This document shows, one piece after another, positions 11,758 to 20,526 of a stretch of DNA of 46,598 nt. The position numbers and the translations under genes were made by a program. The notes under the pieces are model-generated. The model was not told where the DNA came from. It worked only from the letters and a program-made list of their open reading frames with translations, and did no database searches. Numbering within the stretch: position 1 is the first letter of the stretch; every line of letters starts with the position of its first letter. This DNA is from Candidatus Magasanikiibacteriota bacterium. Lineage in GTDB: Bacteria > Patescibacteriota > Patescibacteriia > Magasanikbacterales > UBA922. Location: positions 1 through 46,598 of the forward strand of contig JABIBU010000018.1 in NCBI GenBank assembly GCA_018652595.1, written 5' to 3'.

Positions 11758-12501
11758 TTATTTCACTTTGCAAAACCCTCCACCCAAACAAGCTGGTTTT
11801 CTTAGTCCGCGCTTCTGCCATAGCATGATTCGTTCTGCTTCAAAAGTACTAGAACTAATCCTTTCCCCCAAAATCTTAATCATACTACCATCTTCTAAAA
11901 TAACTATTGGCATTATTTCTGCTTCAGTAGTTAGTACTTTCCATTTCATCTTTTTGAGATCCTCAAGATCTAATTCACCTTCTCTTACTTCTAAAACTCT
12001 TCCAGCCATCGCACCTTTGTCAGCTCTATCCCACATCAATTCTCTTTTGTGTTCCATACCTTTATAAAAAGGAGCTTTTCTAACTAAGCTATTTTCTAAT
12101 TTCTCTCCAAAACCTACAGAATAAGCAAAACCACCCAATAGTAATGTCGCCAGTAGACTAATACTGATTATTGTAAAAATATTATATTTATAGCCTTTTT
12201 TAGTATGCTTCAGATTATAGTATGCCACCAAAATAAAAGCTGTAAAAATCAACAACCAAAAATATGATAAAGTCATTATAAGAAATTTGATCGGCCCGCC
12301 AGCCAATTGCCTATGCATATCCCAATCACTTATTTTTATTCCAAAAATAATTACGGCTACTGCCAAAGCACCGACTATAATGCTAAAAACAAACAAACCC
12401 CAGACAAAATAATCTTTTAACAAAAATTTCCATTTTGCTTCTGGTTTTATATCTTCTTTTTTTATTTTTTCCAACACTCTGCTGGTAATTTCTTTTTTCA
12501 T
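11758..12501 (-). CDS. Membrane protein downstream of an ECF sigma factor, candidate anti-sigma factor
   Basis: Short cytosolic N-terminus, several TM segments, soluble C-terminus; position immediately after the sigma gene. Function inferred from context. Confidence 0.6.
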   Translation of the reverse strand: MKKEITSRVLEKIKKEDIKPEAKWKFLLKDYFVWGLFVFSIIVGALAVAVIIFGIKISDWDMHRQLAGGPIKFLIMTLSYFWLLIFTAFILVAYYNLKHTKKGYKYNIFTIISISLLATLLLGGFAYSVGFGEKLENSLVRKAPFYKGMEHKRELMWDRADKGAMAGRVLEVREGELDLEDLKKMKWKVLTTEAEIMPIVILEDGSMIKILGERISSSTFEAERIMLWQKRGLRKPACLGGGFCKVK

Positions 12502-12639
12502 ATTTATTTTAACTAATCCCGAGACTACACGGAGCTCGCAGATTCGGCGAGCGAAGTGAGTGAGGGATCTGCCGAAGGATATATTAAGTGAATTACATAA
12601 TTAATATGTAAACCACTACACTATCCTCCGAAAGATTCC

Positions 12640-12741
12640 TCACCCTCTCGAGAGGATTCGGAATTCATTATGCTTAGCTTCTAATTTAATATTTTGTTTT
12701 TTTATTTTTTCCAACACTTTTCCAGTAATTCTATCAACCAT
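12640..12741 (-). pseudogene. Truncated duplicate of the N-terminus of the 11758-12501 gene
   Basis: Translates MVDRITGKVLEKIKKQNIKLEAKHNEFRILSRG*, paralogous to MKKEITSRVLEKIKKEDIKPEAKWKF. Confidence 0.65.
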
Positions 12742-12743
12742 AC

Positions 12744-13337
12744 TTATAATTTAATATTTTGTTTTTCTATCTCTTGTCTTAATTTTTTCTTGGCTCTATT
12801 TATCAAGGTTCCAACCGTCCCAGCCGGTTTTTTTAAAATATCTGATATTTCTTTGTAATCACGCTCTTCCAAAAATTTTAAAATTAAAACTTCTCTGTAC
12901 TTTATATCAATATTGTCTATTACTTTTAACAAAACTTCTCTATTTATTTTTTTGTCTAATTCTTTTTCAATATTAAGTTCTGAGACAAAGGTGCCCCACT
13001 CTTCGTCTACCAAAAAGGCCTCCCCCCTGGATTTTTTCTTTCTAAATTCGCTTATTACATAATTACGAGTGATACGATAAATCCAAGAAGAAAATTTTAA
13101 ATTATTATCATAAGAATTAAGGTTTTTATAAACCTTTATGAAAACCTCTTGCAATACATCTTCTGCATCTTGAATATTTGCACCCGAAATTCTTCTGATA
13201 AATCTGATCAATTTGTCCTCGTAATTTTTCATTATACAAACAAAATAGTCTGGATTTTTCAAAGCCAGTTGGACCAATTCAATATCATTTTTCCCTTCAC
13301 ATTTTACAATTTGTGCCATACCCTTTGTATTACGCAA
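12744..13337 (-). CDS. RNA polymerase sigma factor, sigma-70/ECF family
   Basis: GANIQDAEDVLQEVFIKVYKNL...FSSWIYRITRNYVISEFRKKK (region 2) and YREVLILKFLEERDYKEISDILKKPAGTVGTLINRAKKKLRQEI (region 4). Confidence 0.93.
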   Translation of the reverse strand: MRNTKGMAQIVKCEGKNDIELVQLALKNPDYFVCIMKNYEDKLIRFIRRISGANIQDAEDVLQEVFIKVYKNLNSYDNNLKFSSWIYRITRNYVISEFRKKKSRGEAFLVDEEWGTFVSELNIEKELDKKINREVLLKVIDNIDIKYREVLILKFLEERDYKEISDILKKPAGTVGTLINRAKKKLRQEIEKQNIKL

Positions 13338-13353
13338 AAACCTCTATTTTATT

Positions 13354-13620
13354 TCAAAGCAAAACCAGACAACTACCACCCTCCTCTACCACATCTTCTA
13401 TAAGAGGATGTTTTTGTAAATAATTCAAAACTTCCTTGCGCAAGACTCCTGTGCCACCACCATAAATAATCCGGCCGGTATCTTGTTTATCTTTATGCAT
13501 TGCAAAAACAAACGGTTCTACTTGTTCCAGAGCTTCGCTTGGGTACAAACCGTGCAAATCTAAGACTGGAATATCTGCTCCGATTTCTGCTGCAAAAATT
13601 TTAGCTTGTTTATTATCCAT
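13354..13620 (-). CDS. Smr-domain protein
   Basis: LDLHGLYPSEALEQVEPFV...GRIIYGGGTGVLRKEVLNYLQKHPLIEDVVEEGGSCLVLL. Confidence 0.85.
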   Translation of the reverse strand: MDNKQAKIFAAEIGADIPVLDLHGLYPSEALEQVEPFVFAMHKDKQDTGRIIYGGGTGVLRKEVLNYLQKHPLIEDVVEEGGSCLVLL

Positions 13621-13676
13621 AAAAAGATTATATCATATTTACAAAAAAACTGCTTTTATGCAGTTTTTTTGTGTGT

Positions 13677-13756
13677 GCCGCGGGAGAGACTCGAACTCTC
13701 ACGCCCGAAGGCACTGGTTCCTAAAACCAGCGTGTCTACCATTTCACCACCACGGC
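13677..13756 (-). tRNA. tRNA-Leu (anticodon TAG)
   Basis: Cloverleaf GCCGTGG...GCTGGTTTTAGGAACCAG...GAGAGTTCGAGTCTCTCCCGCGGC. Confidence 0.93.
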
Positions 13757-13804
13757 TTATTTCTGGTCAATATAATACCATAGGAATACTTGCTTGTCAA
13801 GCAA

Positions 13805-13832
13805 ACAAAACCCCCGACGCTAGTCGGGGATA
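13805..13832 (-). terminator. Terminator downstream of pnp
   Basis: CCCCGAC-TAGC-GTCGGGGGTTTTG on the - strand. Confidence 0.65.
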
Positions 13833-13870
13833 ATCAGTGTGATCATCTTTAAATCAGTAAAATCAATGCT

Positions 13871-16282
13871 TTACTTAGACTTTCCAAATAGACTAAATTT
13901 CTTCTTTGGAGCATCGTCTTTTTTTAATTCAGGTCTTGGTGGCACAGCTGGAGAAGCTGCTTTTGCTTTTTTATCCATCATCTCATTATAAGAAGAAGTC
14001 TTAGGAGATTGAGGACCACTGTTTCTTCTATCGTTTCCACCTCTGTTTCCTCCACCACCTCTTGGACCACCTCTGTGTCCTCCGCCGCCGCCTCTAGGAC
14101 CACGATCTTGTGGAGGTCTATCTACAAAGCCTTCTGGTTTTTCTAGCAAAGATTTCATAGAAAGATTGACACGTCCCATACTATCAATTTCTTTTACAAT
14201 AACTTTTACAGTATCACCAAGTTTCAAAACATCACCCGGCTTGTCTACTCTCTCATAGCTAATTTCACTCACGTGAACTAGGCCATCTTTTCCAGGAATA
14301 AGATTTATAAAGGCACCAAAGTCTTCTATACGAACGACTTTGCCATCAAAAATTTCACCAGCTTCAATCTCCCTGGTAAGTTCTTCGATAATCTTTCTAG
14401 CTTTTTCCATTGCTTCACCATCGTTTGTTGTGATCATCACACGACCATCTTGTTCAATATCAATGGTAGCACCAGTCTCTTCGGTAATCTTCTTGATTGT
14501 CTTACCACCTGGACCAATAATATCACCAATTTTTTCTGGATCAATCTTAATAGTCTCAATTCTTGGAGCATACTCTGAAAGCTCAGCTTTTGGCTCGGCA
14601 ATAGCACCCTTCATTACATCTAGAATTTCTGCGCGAGCTTCTTTTGATTGTTTCAAGGTTTGTTCTACAATATCCCAAGTAATTCCATGTGTTTTTGTAT
14701 CCATCTGCATTGCAGTAATACCATCAATTGTACCGGTGATCTTAAAATCCATTCCACCAGGACCGTCTTCTACATCTTGTAAGTCTGTTAAGACTTTCCA
14801 CTCTGTAATATTACCGTTTTCATCTGAGCGAGATGATAGGCCCATAGCCATACCAGCTACTGGCTTCTTTAGAGGTACACCAGCTGCCATAAGAGACAGA
14901 GATGAACCGCAAGTAGATGCCATTGAGCTAGAACCATTTGAGCTAAATACTTCTGACACTACACGAATAGCATAAGGAAAATCTTCTTCTGCTGGCAATA
15001 CGCACTCCAAAGCTCTCTCAGCCAAAGCACCGTGACCAATAGCACGTCTGCCAGGTCCTCTCATAAATCCAGTCTCACCATAGGTATATGGACCATCATT
15101 ATAGTGATGCATATAACGCTTGGTAGAATCATCTTCCATAGTGTCTAAAGTCTGTACGTCCCCTGGAGCACCCAAAGTTACAATTGAAAGCACATGAGTG
15201 TCACCACGCATAAACATTCCTGAACCATGAACACGGGGCAATAAATCAATTTCAGAATGTAAATCACGAATGTCTGTCATCTTTCTACCGTCTAGTCTCT
15301 GTTCTTTTTCTAGGATTCTTTTGCTAATTTCATTGGAAACATAAAGCTTGATGTTTTTTAATCCTGCTTTTTGTTCGTCTTCTGTGTATTCTTTTCCATT
15401 CAAGAATTCTACCAATTTTTCTTTGATAGTACTCACCATTTCAGTACGTTCTAATTTTGTAATTTTTGGAGAGTTGAAGATCATGCCTTCGGCACTGTCA
15501 GCTACAAACTTTTCGCAAAGCTGTCTTACTTCCTCTTCTTTGTTGTCTCCTACACTATCCAAATCATCAGCCAAAGCAGGAACAGCTTCTTTTTCCTTCC
15601 CAACTTCTGATTGAATTTTCTTGATAAGCTCTAATACTGGAGTTAATTGCTCAGAACCCCATTTCATAGCCTTGAACATTGTGTCTTCATCAACTTCTGA
15701 TGCACCGGCTTCTACCATGACAAGTTTTTCTGGAGTACCAGCAACCATTACATCAAGTTTGCCATTTTTTATTTCTTCATGTCCAATATTTAATTTGAAT
15801 TCGCCATTTTCATCAAGACCAATTCTAGAACCTGCTAGTGGTCCATTCCAAGCAATTGGAGATATCGCAATGGCAATACTAGCAGCAATAAGACCAACAA
15901 CAGCTGGATCATTTTCACCATCAATTGAGAGTGCCGTTACAACAATTTGGATATCATTACGAACACGCTCATCAAACAAAGGTCTGACAGCCCTATCAAT
16001 CATACGACTAGTCAAAATTGACTCATCAGTTGGACGACCTTCGCGTTTCATAAAACGACTGCCTTTTATTTTTCCAGCAGCATAAAGTTTTTCCTCAAAC
16101 CCTACCATTAGAGGAAAATAATCAATACCTTCTCGCACGTTTTTTGATTTGATGACTGTTGCGAGAATCACAGTGTCACCATAGCGCACGGTACAACTAC
16201 CATGTGCTTGAGGAACATACCTACCAGTTTCAATGGTAAGAGTACGGCCACCCCACTCGGTGGACCAATTCTTTACTTCCAT
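13871..16282 (-). CDS. pnp: Polynucleotide phosphorylase
   Basis: Two RNase PH domains (FMKREGRPTDESILTSRMIDRAVRPLF; FMRGPGRRAIGHGALAERALE), KH (GDIIGPGGKTIKKITEETGATIDIEQDG) and S1 domain. Confidence 0.98.
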   Translation of the reverse strand: MEVKNWSTEWGGRTLTIETGRYVPQAHGSCTVRYGDTVILATVIKSKNVREGIDYFPLMVGFEEKLYAAGKIKGSRFMKREGRPTDESILTSRMIDRAVRPLFDERVRNDIQIVVTALSIDGENDPAVVGLIAASIAIAISPIAWNGPLAGSRIGLDENGEFKLNIGHEEIKNGKLDVMVAGTPEKLVMVEAGASEVDEDTMFKAMKWGSEQLTPVLELIKKIQSEVGKEKEAVPALADDLDSVGDNKEEEVRQLCEKFVADSAEGMIFNSPKITKLERTEMVSTIKEKLVEFLNGKEYTEDEQKAGLKNIKLYVSNEISKRILEKEQRLDGRKMTDIRDLHSEIDLLPRVHGSGMFMRGDTHVLSIVTLGAPGDVQTLDTMEDDSTKRYMHHYNDGPYTYGETGFMRGPGRRAIGHGALAERALECVLPAEEDFPYAIRVVSEVFSSNGSSSMASTCGSSLSLMAAGVPLKKPVAGMAMGLSSRSDENGNITEWKVLTDLQDVEDGPGGMDFKITGTIDGITAMQMDTKTHGITWDIVEQTLKQSKEARAEILDVMKGAIAEPKAELSEYAPRIETIKIDPEKIGDIIGPGGKTIKKITEETGATIDIEQDGRVMITTNDGEAMEKARKIIEELTREIEAGEIFDGKVVRIEDFGAFINLIPGKDGLVHVSEISYERVDKPGDVLKLGDTVKVIVKEIDSMGRVNLSMKSLLEKPEGFVDRPPQDRGPRGGGGGHRGGPRGGGGNRGGNDRRNSGPQSPKTSSYNEMMDKKAKAASPAVPPRPELKKDDAPKKKFSLFGKSK

Positions 16283-16300
16283 ATATTTTTTCTTTGTGGG

Positions 16301-16381
16301 TTGACCTAGAAGCGGTAGATCTGCGAAGCATCTTACACCAAGTGTGATGTAGAGCCGGAGACCTAATAGTCTCTAGGACAA
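16301..16381 (-). ncRNA. Structured 5' leader of pnp, candidate cis-regulatory RNA
   Basis: Closing helix TTGTCCTAGA/TCTAGGTCAA (9 of 10 bp) encloses GAGAC-TATTAG-GTCTC and CATCACAC-TTG-GTGTAAGATG hairpins. Confidence 0.6.
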
Positions 16382-16398
16382 CGCCGTTAATAAATTTT

Positions 16399-16971
16399 TT
16401 ACTTTTTTTTGTTTTTTACTACTTTTTTTGTACTATAACCTCTACCGGCAATCAAAAATCTTTCCTTTTCCTTTCCTAGATCAATGAAACTATCGGCCTG
16501 ATCAATAAGCTTATGAGATGAAGTGTCACCAAAGGCAACCACCTCAACCTGCTTTCCAGTTGCTTGCAAATATTCTACCAAAGGCAAATAATCACCATCA
16601 CCTGAGACAATAACTACTGCATCCAAGCTGGGAGCAAGACGAATAGCATCCACCGCTAGACCCACATCCCAATCAGCTTTCTTAAAACCAGAGGAATAGA
16701 CTTGTAAATCTTTTTCTTGTGTCTCAATACCCAGATTGTACAATGCATCAAAAAATGGTTTTTCATCATTGCTTTCAGTACGAACCACATAAGCAATTGC
16801 GCGAATTAGTTTTCTATCAGCCACAGCATCTGTTACAATATTACCAAAATTAACCTTTTGGCTATAAAGATTTTTTGCGCTGTAGTACAAATTTTGTACA
16901 TCAATAAACACCCCAACGCGCTGATCGGGGTGCTTAAGAGGATTTTTATTGTTTTCCTTTTTCTTGAACAT
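16399..16971 (-). CDS. NYN-domain (PIN-like) putative nuclease
   Basis: [19 protein letters not shown]...[32 protein letters not shown]. Confidence 0.9.
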   Translation of the reverse strand: MFKKKENNKNPLKHPDQRVGVFIDVQNLYYSAKNLYSQKVNFGNIVTDAVADRKLIRAIAYVVRTESNDEKPFFDALYNLGIETQEKDLQVYSSGFKKADWDVGLAVDAIRLAPSLDAVVIVSGDGDYLPLVEYLQATGKQVEVVAFGDTSSHKLIDQADSFIDLGKEKERFLIAGRGYSTKKVVKNKKK

Positions 16972-17284
16972 CTTGTTTCTTTTCAGCTTCTTCGGCTTCC
17001 TTCCTAAGAAGAGCCTTTGCTTGTTTTAATTTTAATTTTTTGACCAAATCTTCGTAAGATTTATTGTCTTCTTTTTTCAAATAGGTCAATAACTTACGTC
17101 TTTCACCTACTTTGCGTAGTAAACCACGACGAGATGAATGGTCTTTGTGGTGAGCTTTCAAATGCTCAGCCAACTCCTTTAGTTCCTCAGTCAGAATTGC
17201 AATCTGCACCTCGGTAGAGCCAGTATCACCTTCGTGTGTCTGATACTTTTTAATTATTCGCTTCTTTTTGTTCTTGTCCAACAT
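16946..17284 (-). CDS. rpsO: 30S ribosomal protein S15 (start trimmed from the track ORF)
   Basis: [69 protein letters not shown]. Confidence 0.96.
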   Translation of the reverse strand: MLDKNKKKRIIKKYQTHEGDTGSTEVQIAILTEELKELAEHLKAHHKDHSSRRGLLRKVGERRKLLTYLKKEDNKSYEDLVKKLKLKQAKALLRKEAEEAEKKQDVQEKGKQ

Positions 17285-17289
17285 ATATT

Positions 17290-17390
17290 GTTGTGTTACC
17301 GGGCCATAGCTAGCCAAAATTTAGCCGACAATGGTCTAGTCCCGATTATTTATCCGCCTTGGGCTGGAAATCGGGATAATTAATATGTGT
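17290..17390 (-). promoter_or_regulatory. Candidate rpsO leader structure
   Basis: ATCCCGATT...AATCGGGA inverted repeat and further G/C-rich segments just upstream of rpsO. Confidence 0.35.
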
Positions 17391-17482
17391 AGAGTATACA
17401 TTATATAGGAGGGTTTGTCAATAGTAGTACTTGCCCCCACATACAAAAACAGCTATAATACCCCTATTCTTAACAAAATCTT

Positions 17483-17935
17483 ATGAAAATCGACTTTCCT
17501 CTATATATTGCCTCTGATCACGCTGGGTATCAGCTAAAAAAGCGATTGGTCAGATATTTTAAAAATGAGCTAGAGATTCCTTTTGAAGATATGGGACCAC
17601 TTGAGTTTGACGAACTAGACGACTTTCCAGATTTTACCATTCCAACTGCCAAAAAAGCAGTCGAGACAAACGGTCGAGCTATTTTTATCTGTGGATCTGG
17701 CATTGGAGCATGTATCTCCGCCAACAAAGTGAAGGGTATGTATGCCGGATTTGGTTACAATATAGAGGTAGCAGGACTGATGCGCCAGCACAACAATACT
17801 AATGGGTTATGTCTAGCTGGACGAGCATTGAGCGAAGACCATGCTATGGCAATTGTAAAAAAATGGCTAGAGACTGAATTTCTTGGTGATGAAAAATATA
17901 TGAGAAGAAACGATAAAATAAAATCCGAAGAATAA
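17483..17935 (+). CDS. rpiB: Ribose-5-phosphate isomerase B (RpiB/LacAB family)
   Basis: IASDHAGYQLKKRL...FICGSGIGACISANKVKGMYAG...RQHNNTNGLCLAGR. Confidence 0.95.
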   Translation: MKIDFPLYIASDHAGYQLKKRLVRYFKNELEIPFEDMGPLEFDELDDFPDFTIPTAKKAVETNGRAIFICGSGIGACISANKVKGMYAGFGYNIEVAGLMRQHNNTNGLCLAGRALSEDHAMAIVKKWLETEFLGDEKYMRRNDKIKSEE

Positions 17936-17940
17936 TATAT

Positions 17941-18591
17941 ATGATTCAAATAATACCATCTGTACTAGTAAAATCAAAAGATGAATTCATCAATCAAGTT
18001 TCTGGTTTAGAAGATTCAGTCACTATGATCCAACTCGATATTGCCGATGGTAAGTTTGTGCCTAATACTACCTGGGCTGATCCAGAAATTGTAAAAAAAA
18101 ATTGTGATTTAAGTGTTGAATTACACTTGATGGTGTCTGATCCTTTGGAAGAGTTGAAAAAATGGAAAAAGGTGAAACAAATAAAACGAGTATTGGTCCA
18201 CTTTGAATCAGTAAATGATTTTCGAGAGGTTATTTTTGAATTAGAGAATGAAACTGATTGGCAACTTGGTATAGTTATCAACCCCGACACACCATATGAA
18301 AAGATTGAACCATATTTGAATGAAGTTGCGAGTGTCATGTTCATGGGAGTTATTCCCGGTAAGCAAGGCCAGGGATTGATTTCTGAGGTTTTGGATAGTA
18401 TTACCAATTTTACTATTGATTACCCAGACATGCTTACCGAAATAGATGGAGCTGTAAACGAAGAGACGCTGCCTGCCATTGCCAAGACTGGCGTAAAAGC
18501 TATTTGTCCTGGTAGTGCCATATTTGGAAACGATAAAAGCCCGAAGGAAAACGTAGAGAAGATGGAGGATATTATAAATAAACTCGCATAA
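17941..18591 (+). CDS. rpe: Ribulose-phosphate 3-epimerase
   Basis: IIPSVLVK...IQLDIADGKFVPN...VELHLMVSDP...VMFMGVIPGKQGQ...EIDGAVNEETLPAIAKTGVKAICPGSAIFG. Confidence 0.93.
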   Translation: MIQIIPSVLVKSKDEFINQVSGLEDSVTMIQLDIADGKFVPNTTWADPEIVKKNCDLSVELHLMVSDPLEELKKWKKVKQIKRVLVHFESVNDFREVIFELENETDWQLGIVINPDTPYEKIEPYLNEVASVMFMGVIPGKQGQGLISEVLDSITNFTIDYPDMLTEIDGAVNEETLPAIAKTGVKAICPGSAIFGNDKSPKENVEKMEDIINKLA

Positions 18592-18607
18592 TTTAAATTA
18601 TATAACT

Positions 18608-19603
18608 ATGGCAAACGAAAAAATACTTGATTTAATAATAATAGGCGCTGCAGCCGCTGGAACGACTGCATCTATTTATGCTGCCAGACGCAATCTAGAC
18701 TTTATTGTAATTACCAAAGACATTGGTGGTGAAGTTGCCCTGTCTGGTGAAGTTGGCAATTGGCCTGGAGTAATAAAAACTACTGGTTTTGAATTGGCTC
18801 AGGAATTCAAAAAACATGTAGAGTCTTATAATGTAAAGATTGAAGAAGGCTGGGAAGTAAAGACACTAAAAAAAGAGGGTAATATACATATTGTATCTAC
18901 CGAAAACTCAATCGGTGAGAAAAAAGAGTATAAAACCAAAGCAATCATCATTGCTAGCGGAATTCACCCCAGACACCTCGGAATTACTGGCGAAGAGGAA
19001 TTTATTGGCAAAGGTATTACTTACTGCACCACTTGCGACGGTCCGCTTTTCAAAGGAAAAAACACTGCAACTATCGGAGCTGGAAATGCTGCTCTAGAAT
19101 CAGCACTGATGATGGCTGGCATTGCTGAAAAGGTTTATCTGATAACCAAATATACCGACACAAAAAAAAATAATGGTGGCTTTCCTCGTGGTGAAAATAT
19201 TTTGATTGACAAGATCAAAGCAATGAAAAATGTAGAAATTATTTATGATGCCAATACCACAGAAGTAACAGGAGACGGAATGGTAAGTGGAATAAAATAT
19301 ACCGAACACTCGTCCTCCGTAGCTTTAGCGAAGGGGGAAACGAAGGGAGAGGAAAAAACATTAGATGTTCAGGGTGTAATGGTACACATTGGTATGATCC
19401 CAAATTCTGACTTTGTAACTTGTGGCAAAAAAAATAAGCTAGGCGAAATAGAAGTAGATCTAAAATGTGCCACCGACTGCTCTGGAGTCTTTGCTGCCGG
19501 CGATGTCACCAACATACCATACAAACAAATCGCCATCGCTGCTGGTCATGGAGTAACCGCCGCACTCTCAGCCATTGATTATATTAATAAGTGGGAAGAA
19601 TAA
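18608..19603 (+). CDS. trxB: Thioredoxin-disulfide reductase-like flavoprotein
   Basis: IIGAAAAGTTASIYAARRN, GKGITYCTTCDGPLFKGK (redox CxxC), GVFAAGDVTNIPYKQIAIAAGHGVTAALSA. Confidence 0.93.
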   Translation: MANEKILDLIIIGAAAAGTTASIYAARRNLDFIVITKDIGGEVALSGEVGNWPGVIKTTGFELAQEFKKHVESYNVKIEEGWEVKTLKKEGNIHIVSTENSIGEKKEYKTKAIIIASGIHPRHLGITGEEEFIGKGITYCTTCDGPLFKGKNTATIGAGNAALESALMMAGIAEKVYLITKYTDTKKNNGGFPRGENILIDKIKAMKNVEIIYDANTTEVTGDGMVSGIKYTEHSSSVALAKGETKGEEKTLDVQGVMVHIGMIPNSDFVTCGKKNKLGEIEVDLKCATDCSGVFAAGDVTNIPYKQIAIAAGHGVTAALSAIDYINKWEE

Positions 19604-19637
19604 GGAATAACGATTAAGGAATAAAGAATAACTTAAC

Positions 19638-19671
19638 AACCAAACCAACTCTCCGATTCGGCAGGTTGGTT
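19638..19671 (+). terminator. Terminator after trxB
   Basis: AACCAAC...GTTGGTTTTTT. Confidence 0.65.
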
Positions 19672-19778
19672 TTTTCTTTACTCCTTAATCCTTATTCCTT
19701 TGTTTATCTTTTTTATTCTTGACTTTTTTAATTTAATATTATAAGCTACAAATAACCCGAGACCACTGGAGGAAGACC

Positions 19779-19952
19779 ATGCTAATCCTTAACATTTTAG
19801 CCACAAGCGGTATCCACGACTGTGATAGTGTTGATGAGTTTGGTGACGCCATATGTCCCAGATGCGATGGAAGGGGGTATATTTTTATTGTTCTGTGGGT
19901 CAAGACAAAAACCTGCCCAGAATGCGACGGAAGTGGCAAAAGACACAACTAG
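19779..19952 (+). CDS. 57-aa protein with two DnaJ-type CxxCxGxG zinc-binding motifs (not in supplied track)
   Basis: MLILNILATSGIHDCDSVDEFGDAICPRCDGRGYIFIVLWVKTKTCPECDGSGKRHN*. GGAGGA Shine-Dalgarno upstream, TTGACT promoter-like element at 19719, terminator downstream. Confidence 0.7.
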   Translation: MLILNILATSGIHDCDSVDEFGDAICPRCDGRGYIFIVLWVKTKTCPECDGSGKRHN

Positions 19953-19998
19953 CATCGCACTACTCAAGACTAAAAATCTGGCGGTCGCGGTAAACTTC

Positions 19999-20063
19999 AA
20001 AAACTACCCCTGCCATTTAAGTGTTTAACTTATTAAATATTTAAATGGGAGGATGGGGTAGTT
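19999..20063 (+). terminator. Long-stem terminator after the CxxCxGxG ORF
   Basis: AAAAACTACCCC...CCATTTAA...TTAAATGG...GGGGTAGTTTTTT. Confidence 0.75.
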
Positions 20064-20130
20064 TTTTGATTAAAAAAATGATATAATTACAACGTAATTA
20101 AATACATCTGTATAATCATTTTTTAATCGG

Positions 20131-20166
20131 CCTGCCCGCCAGGCCTTGCCAAGCATGGCAGGCGGG
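20131..20166. repeat. Dispersed GC-rich palindrome, copy 2
   Basis: CCTGCCCGCCAGGCCTTGCCAAGCATGGCAGGCGGG; compare 4666-4701. Confidence 0.75.
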
Positions 20167-20181
20167 TGAAATCAATGTTTT

Positions 20182-20490
20182 ATGTTACTCGAAAACCTTC
20201 TCCCCAATCTATCCGCTGACATAAACAGTATAATCATACACGTCATTGCAATCGTAGGAATTATTCTACTTGTCTACGCCATATTTTTGGAAACAGAAAA
20301 ACGTCAGGATATTATTTTTATGTTATCAGGAATCTGTTTGTTTATTTATGCACTCTTTATAAACAATCTTATCTTCATGATTGCTACCGGAGGCTTAGTA
20401 CTTGCGTCTCTAGTTGAATTTATTGAAATACTTCTCGGCATTCACAAAGACACAAAGTACAACTTAAAAAAACTAGTGCGTAAAAAATAA
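20182..20490 (+). CDS. Small membrane protein, unknown
   Basis: 102-aa ORF with TM segments directly upstream of the PfkB gene. Confidence 0.7.
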   Translation: MLLENLLPNLSADINSIIIHVIAIVGIILLVYAIFLETEKRQDIIFMLSGICLFIYALFINNLIFMIATGGLVLASLVEFIEILLGIHKDTKYNLKKLVRKK

Positions 20491-20526
20491 ACTTTCTACT
20501 TTATACTTTTAACTTTCTACTCATTT

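Noticed and set aside
14340-16085. + strand ORFs opposite pnp
   Set aside because: Antisense shadow ORFs of a well-supported pnp gene; low-complexity Ser/Ile-rich translations.
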